A DNA stretch of 64,000 nt, taken from SIG440 sp045578305 (GTDB lineage Bacteria > Bacillota > Clostridia > Monoglobales > Monoglobaceae). Location of the stretch: positions 1 through 64,000 of the forward strand of contig JAZNKA010000068.1 in the NCBI GenBank assembly GCA_045578305.1, written 5' to 3'. Shown piece after piece: positions 61,259 through 64,000 of this stretch. Under the pieces are notes generated by a model. The model had not been told where the DNA came from. It did no database searches and worked only from the letters and a program-made list of their open reading frames with translations. The number at the start of each line of letters is the position of its first letter. Positions within the stretch are counted from its first letter, which is position 1. Both the position numbers and the translations under genes were made by a program.

Positions 61259-61468
61259 GTGTCAGATAATTCAAGAAACAAAACAATGGTACCTGAAGCA
61301 AAGGCAGCAATGAACAGATTTAAGATGGAAGCTGCAAACGAAGTCGGCGTTCAGCTTAAAGATGGTTACAATGGTGAACTTACTTCAAGACAGGCTGGTT
61401 CTATCGGTGGTCAGATGGTAAAGAAAATGATCAAGAAGTATGAACAGGACTTGGCTAATGGTCAGTAA
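61259..61468 (+). CDS. Alpha/beta-type small acid-soluble spore protein
   Basis: These SASPs coat and protect forespore DNA, and the germination protease GPR degrades them. The 69-residue protein contains MNRFKMEAANEVGVQL, which covers the GPR cleavage region. NGELTSRQAGSIGGQMVKKMIKKYEQ matches the conserved C-terminal DNA-binding block. Translation starts at GTG, seven bases after GGAGGTG. Expression of this class is normally driven by sigma-G, which makes the broken sigG in this window notable. Confidence 0.95.
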   Translation: MSDNSRNKTMVPEAKAAMNRFKMEAANEVGVQLKDGYNGELTSRQAGSIGGQMVKKMIKKYEQDLANGQ

Positions 61469-61507
61469 TCCAAAAACAACAATATAAATATTGTTTTTAA
61501 ATAAAAT

Positions 61508-61545
61508 CCGCAAATCAATACAAATTTGGTTTGCGGGTTTTATTC
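61508..61545 (+). terminator. Terminator after the SASP gene
   Basis: CCGCAAA and TTTGCGG pair across a 16-base middle, followed by GTTTTATT. A weaker AACAATAT/ATATTGTT hairpin lies just before it. Confidence 0.75.
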
Positions 61546-61612
61546 CTCTTTAACAATTTACAGTTCTTTTTACTCAAATAATTATAATTATTTATCAACC
61601 GGAGGGTTTAGT

Positions 61613-61771
61613 ATGTGTAATTTTTCAGCAGGTCTTGTTTTGGGAACAGTTATGGGTGCAAGTCTTATCATCGCACTTCATCCAATGAACAAGCGGGATA
61701 TGCGAAAAGCTTATCATCGCGCAGAAAGAATGATGGATAAAATGAGCCATCGTTTGAGAGACTGGACCTAA
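61613..61771 (+). CDS. Small membrane protein, YtxH-like
   Basis: The 52-residue product has one N-terminal hydrophobic helix (SAGLVLGTVMGASLIIAL) and a basic amphipathic tail (RDMRKAYHRAERMMDKMSHR). This resembles short YtxH-type proteins, though the match is weak. The ATG follows GGAGGGTTTAGT. It lies 145 bases downstream of the SASP gene on the same strand, with a terminator between. It may be spore-related by position only. Confidence 0.6.
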   Translation: MCNFSAGLVLGTVMGASLIIALHPMNKRDMRKAYHRAERMMDKMSHRLRDWT

Positions 61772-61775
61772 AAAA

Positions 61776-61797
61776 ATATCCACCTGATGGTGGATAT
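61776..61797. terminator. Bidirectional terminator between small membrane gene and obgE
   Basis: ATATCCACC and GGTGGATAT form a nine-bp stem with a TGAT loop and A/T runs at both ends. It sits between convergent genes. Confidence 0.88.
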
Positions 61798-61800
61798 TTT

Positions 61801-63072
61801 TTATTTGATATAGTCAAACTCGATTCCATACATATGAACAGTATCGCCTTCTTTGATACCTTTTTCTTCAAGCATTTCGATTATCCCTGATTTGCGAAGT
61901 GCACGCTGGAAATATTGCAAAGATTCGTAATCATCAAAATTAGTAGACCCGACAATTTTGCGGACATACATTCCTTCAACAATATAAACACCATCTTCAA
62001 TAATAATTTCGATGTTATCTGTCTTGCGTTCTTCATCAAGGTCAAGATAATCATAATCATCCTCTTCATCTTCGGGAAGATTTGAAAGAAGCCTTGAAAC
62101 GTAGTTTATGACATCCTCGACACCTTTGTGAGTTGCTGCCGAGATAGCCATAACAGTATATCCGTCTTCTTCCATAGTTTCTTTAAACTTTTTGAAATTT
62201 TCTTCAAAAGACGGAATATCCATTTTGTTGGCAACAATAACCTGTGGTTTTTCAGCCAGTTTTTCGCTATAATTTTTCAGCTCGTTATTGATGGTGCGAA
62301 CATCCTCTATGGGGTCGCGACCCTCACAGCCCGAAACATCTACAAAATGAAGAAGAACCCTTGTCCGTTCGACATGGCGCAAAAAATCATGTCCAAGACC
62401 GACTCCTTCGTGTGCACCCTCAATAATCCCGGGAATATCCGCTATAACAAAGGATTTTCCCTCGCCCATTTTTACAACTCCAAGATTTGGCACAAGTGTT
62501 GTAAAATGATAATTTGCAATTTTGGGACGTGCATCGCTGACAACCGATAAAAACGTTGACTTGCCAACATTGGGGAAGCCCAAAAGACCAACATCTGCAA
62601 TAAGCTTGAGTTCAAGCGTTATCTCTCTTTCATCACCCGGAAGTCCCGATTTTGCAAACTTGGGGGTCTGGCGTGTTGCGGTTGCAAAATGTGAATTGCC
62701 CCAACCACCGCTGCCACCTTTTGCAATTACAAAGCGGTCACCATCTAATTTTAAATCACATATTACTTTCCCTGTTTCCGAATCACGGATTACCGTACCG
62801 CAAGGAAATTTTATTATCAAATCTTCACCGTTTTTTCCGCTGCGATTGCCGTCACGACCATTTGCGCCATCTTGTGCACAATATTTCTTTTTATAACGAA
62901 AATCTATCAATGTACTTATATCTTTATCAGCGAGTGCTATAACATTTCCGCCATTGCCGCCATCGCCCCCGTCAGGACCACCTGCTGCGACATACTTTTC
63001 ACGATGAAAAGTGACTGCCCCGTCTCCGCCTTTGCCTGCCTGTATAAAAATTTTCGAAGTATCCTTAAACAC
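61801..63072 (-). CDS. obgE: GTPase Obg (CgtA)
   Basis: Obg is an essential GTPase in 50S assembly and stress response; in B. subtilis it also affects sporulation. The 423-residue protein has the glycine-rich Obg fold (IFIQAGKGGDGAVTFHREKY at the start). The GTPase domain carries GFPNVGKSTFLS near 165 and DIPGIIEGAHEGVGLGHDFLRH near 211, with NKMD near 283. The C-terminal OCT domain ends near YGIEFDY. I start it at GTG 63072, because GGAGGGAG stands just before it. The rplU-rpmA-obgE order is conserved. Confidence 0.96.
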   Translation of the reverse strand: MFKDTSKIFIQAGKGGDGAVTFHREKYVAAGGPDGGDGGNGGNVIALADKDISTLIDFRYKKKYCAQDGANGRDGNRSGKNGEDLIIKFPCGTVIRDSETGKVICDLKLDGDRFVIAKGGSGGWGNSHFATATRQTPKFAKSGLPGDEREITLELKLIADVGLLGFPNVGKSTFLSVVSDARPKIANYHFTTLVPNLGVVKMGEGKSFVIADIPGIIEGAHEGVGLGHDFLRHVERTRVLLHFVDVSGCEGRDPIEDVRTINNELKNYSEKLAEKPQVIVANKMDIPSFEENFKKFKETMEEDGYTVMAISAATHKGVEDVINYVSRLLSNLPEDEEDDYDYLDLDEERKTDNIEIIIEDGVYIVEGMYVRKIVGSTNFDDYESLQYFQRALRKSGIIEMLEEKGIKEGDTVHMYGIEFDYIK

Positions 63073-63146
63073 GGTAACTCCCTCCTTTTTTCGGATATAC
63101 AAAGTGCACGCATTTTGCGTGCACTGAATGTTTTATTCGGCTTTAA

Positions 63147-63407
63147 TTACTGAACAATTTCGTAAACAGAAACCTGTTTCTTATCCTTACCCTTGCGTTC
63201 AAACTTAACCTGACCATTTACCAAAGCAAACAAAGTATCATCGCTGCCTTTGCCTACGTTTGTTCCGGGATAAATTTTAGTTCCGCGCTGTCTAACCAAG
63301 ATGTTTCCTGCCAACACGTGCTGACCGTCACCCTTCTTGGCACCTAAGCGTTTGGACTCAGAATCTCTGCCGTTCTTAGTACTGCCGACACCTTTCTTAT
63401 GAGCCAT
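63147..63407 (-). CDS. rpmA: 50S ribosomal protein L27, without cleavable extension
   Basis: L27 reaches into the peptidyl-transferase centre with its N-terminus. The 86-residue protein begins MAHKKGVGSTKNGRDSESKR, as in Gram-negative bacteria. Most Bacillota L27 proteins carry a roughly nine-residue N-terminal extension cleaved by the protease Prp, and it is missing here. GAGGTG precedes the start. The prp gene normally between rplU and rpmA is also absent, since only about 40 bases separate them. Confidence 0.96.
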   Translation of the reverse strand: MAHKKGVGSTKNGRDSESKRLGAKKGDGQHVLAGNILVRQRGTKIYPGTNVGKGSDDTLFALVNGQVKFERKGKDKKQVSVYEIVQ

Positions 63408-63450
63408 TATATTCACCTCTCTTAGATAAATTCAATTTCAAAACCAACAA

Positions 63451-63762
63451 TTAAGCGTTGATTTTCTTAATTTCAAGCTTTGTGTAAGGCTGTCTGTGAC
63501 CCTGTTTTTTGTGGTAGCCCTTTTTAGCCTTGTACTTGTAAACGATGATTTTCTTCTCTTTGCCGTTTTTAACAGCAGAAGCTTCAACAGTTGCACCCTC
63601 AACATAAGGAGCGCCAACCTTTACATCGTCGTCGTTTGCCACAACCAATACCTTATCGATTGTAACAGTGCTGCCAGTTTCAACATCAAGTTTTTCAACA
63701 AAAACGAAATCGCCTTCTGAAACCTTGTACTGTTTTCCACCAGTTTCGATAATTGCGTACAT
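63451..63762 (-). CDS. rplU: 50S ribosomal protein L21
   Basis: L21 binds 23S rRNA domain II. The 103-residue protein starts MYAIIETGGKQYKVSEGD and ends with KKGYHKKQGHRQPYTKLEIKKI, both characteristic. It leads the rplU-rpmA-obgE cluster under a strong promoter. Its leader of about 80 bases contains GTTTTACAGCACCTGACTTG and following GC-rich sequence, which may be an L21 leader element. Confidence 0.97.
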   Translation of the reverse strand: MYAIIETGGKQYKVSEGDFVFVEKLDVETGSTVTIDKVLVVANDDDVKVGAPYVEGATVEASAVKNGKEKKIIVYKYKAKKGYHKKQGHRQPYTKLEIKKINA

Positions 63763-63852
63763 AATTCGTAATCCCTCCTATTACCCAAGACTCGCCAAGT
63801 CAGGTGCTGTAAAACAGACTTAAAAATACCCTTTTTGCGCGGTTACCGTAAT

Positions 63853-63881
63853 ATGATAACACAATTCAACATATTTGTCAA
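63853..63881 (-). promoter_or_regulatory. rplU promoter and leader
   Basis: TTGACA (63881-63876), a 17-base spacer and TATCAT (63858-63853) lie on the minus strand. The leader down to 63763 holds complementary segments compatible with the ribosomal L21 leader. I did not fold it fully. Confidence 0.7.
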
Positions 63882-63903
63882 CAAAAATTTTATATTTTAT
63901 AAG

Positions 63904-64000
63904 TTATTTTTGAATTTCGTCAACGAAGAAAAATTCGTCTTTTTCAAGAGCCTTAAAACCTGTTTTCCAAAGCAAAGCTGCATCAATAAAAAAGCTTGTC
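63904..64000 (-). CDS. 3' end of a gene cut by the right edge
   Basis: An open frame enters from the right edge and ends at TAA (63906-63904). The visible last 31 residues read TSFFIDAALLWKTGFKALEKD and on to VDEIQK. In many Clostridia a ribonuclease G or a TIGR03936-type protein lies before rplU, but this tail is too short for me to identify. Confidence 0.6.
   Translation of the reverse strand, partial: TSFFIDAALLWKTGFKALEKDEFFFVDEIQK

Noticed and set aside
41257..64000. A very large element filling the rest of the window from the sigG break
   Set aside because: The region holds ordinary chromosomal genes (iorAB, dapA-lysA, SASP, obgE, rpmA, rplU) in normal orders. It shows no phage or conjugation genes.
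1..64000. CRISPR arrays, rRNA and tRNA genes
   Set aside because: I saw no regularly spaced repeats and no recognisable tRNA or rRNA sequence on either strand.

Overview
The window reads as a stretch of chromosome from a low-GC, anaerobic, endospore-forming member of the Clostridia (Bacillota). The evidence is the gene content. It carries sigma-K, spoIIM, a YlmC/YmxH protein, an alpha/beta small acid-soluble spore protein, a T-box leader, a lysine riboswitch, HemZ, NADP glutamate dehydrogenase, an indolepyruvate:ferredoxin oxidoreductase and TTGACA/TATAAT promoters with 17-base spacers. I cannot name a genus. Almost every gene is on the minus strand. No rRNA, tRNA or CRISPR array was recognised.

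Layout from left to right. 0-3.8 kb: glycerate kinase, an AT-rich two-gene cassette of unknown function, and a drug/metabolite-type exporter. 3.8-6.5 kb: pnp and rpsO, with a long hairpin in the pnp leader. 6.5-15.9 kb: a membrane-anchored protein, a flavodoxin, HemZ, an MBL hydrolase, Rel/SpoT, RecJ and MutS2. 16-20.4 kb: sigK (plus strand, uninterrupted), a XerD-type recombinase, spoIIM, proC and an aminotransferase. 20.4-24.5 kb: M19 dipeptidase, YraN, RNase HII, RbgA, signal peptidase I and L19. 24.5-34.2 kb: the elongation/division block mgsA, minD, PBP2, mreD, mreC, mreB, maf, a HepT-like membrane protein, a NusG-II protein, a U32 peptidase and zapA. 34.3-40.8 kb: gdhA, a BaiN-type flavoprotein, a pseudouridine synthase, prs, pncB and ylmC.

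40.9-42.85 kb is the most unusual part. A sigG gene on the plus strand runs for 96 well-conserved codons and then breaks off inside the STYAVPM motif. Ten bases after its new stop codon is the 3' end of a convergent large serine recombinase gene, preceded in its own operon by a 54-residue protein. The rest of sigG is nowhere in the window. This has the architecture of one end of a sigma-factor-intervening element like skin, but in the forespore sigma gene rather than in sigK.

42.9-51.7 kb: a secreted subtilase, iorB, iorA, an acyl-CoA ligase and a sodium/solute symporter, the last behind a T-box with a probable tyrosine (UAC) specifier. This looks like a module for using peptides and aromatic amino acids. 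51.8-57.4 kb: a uracil permease (plus strand), a class II aldolase, a Gfo/Idh/MocA oxidoreductase and a class III aminotransferase. 57.4-60 kb: a lysine-riboswitch-controlled dapA-lysA operon. 60-64 kb: a membrane acyltransferase, a spore SASP and a small membrane protein on the plus strand, then obgE, rpmA, rplU and the 3' end of one more gene at the right edge.
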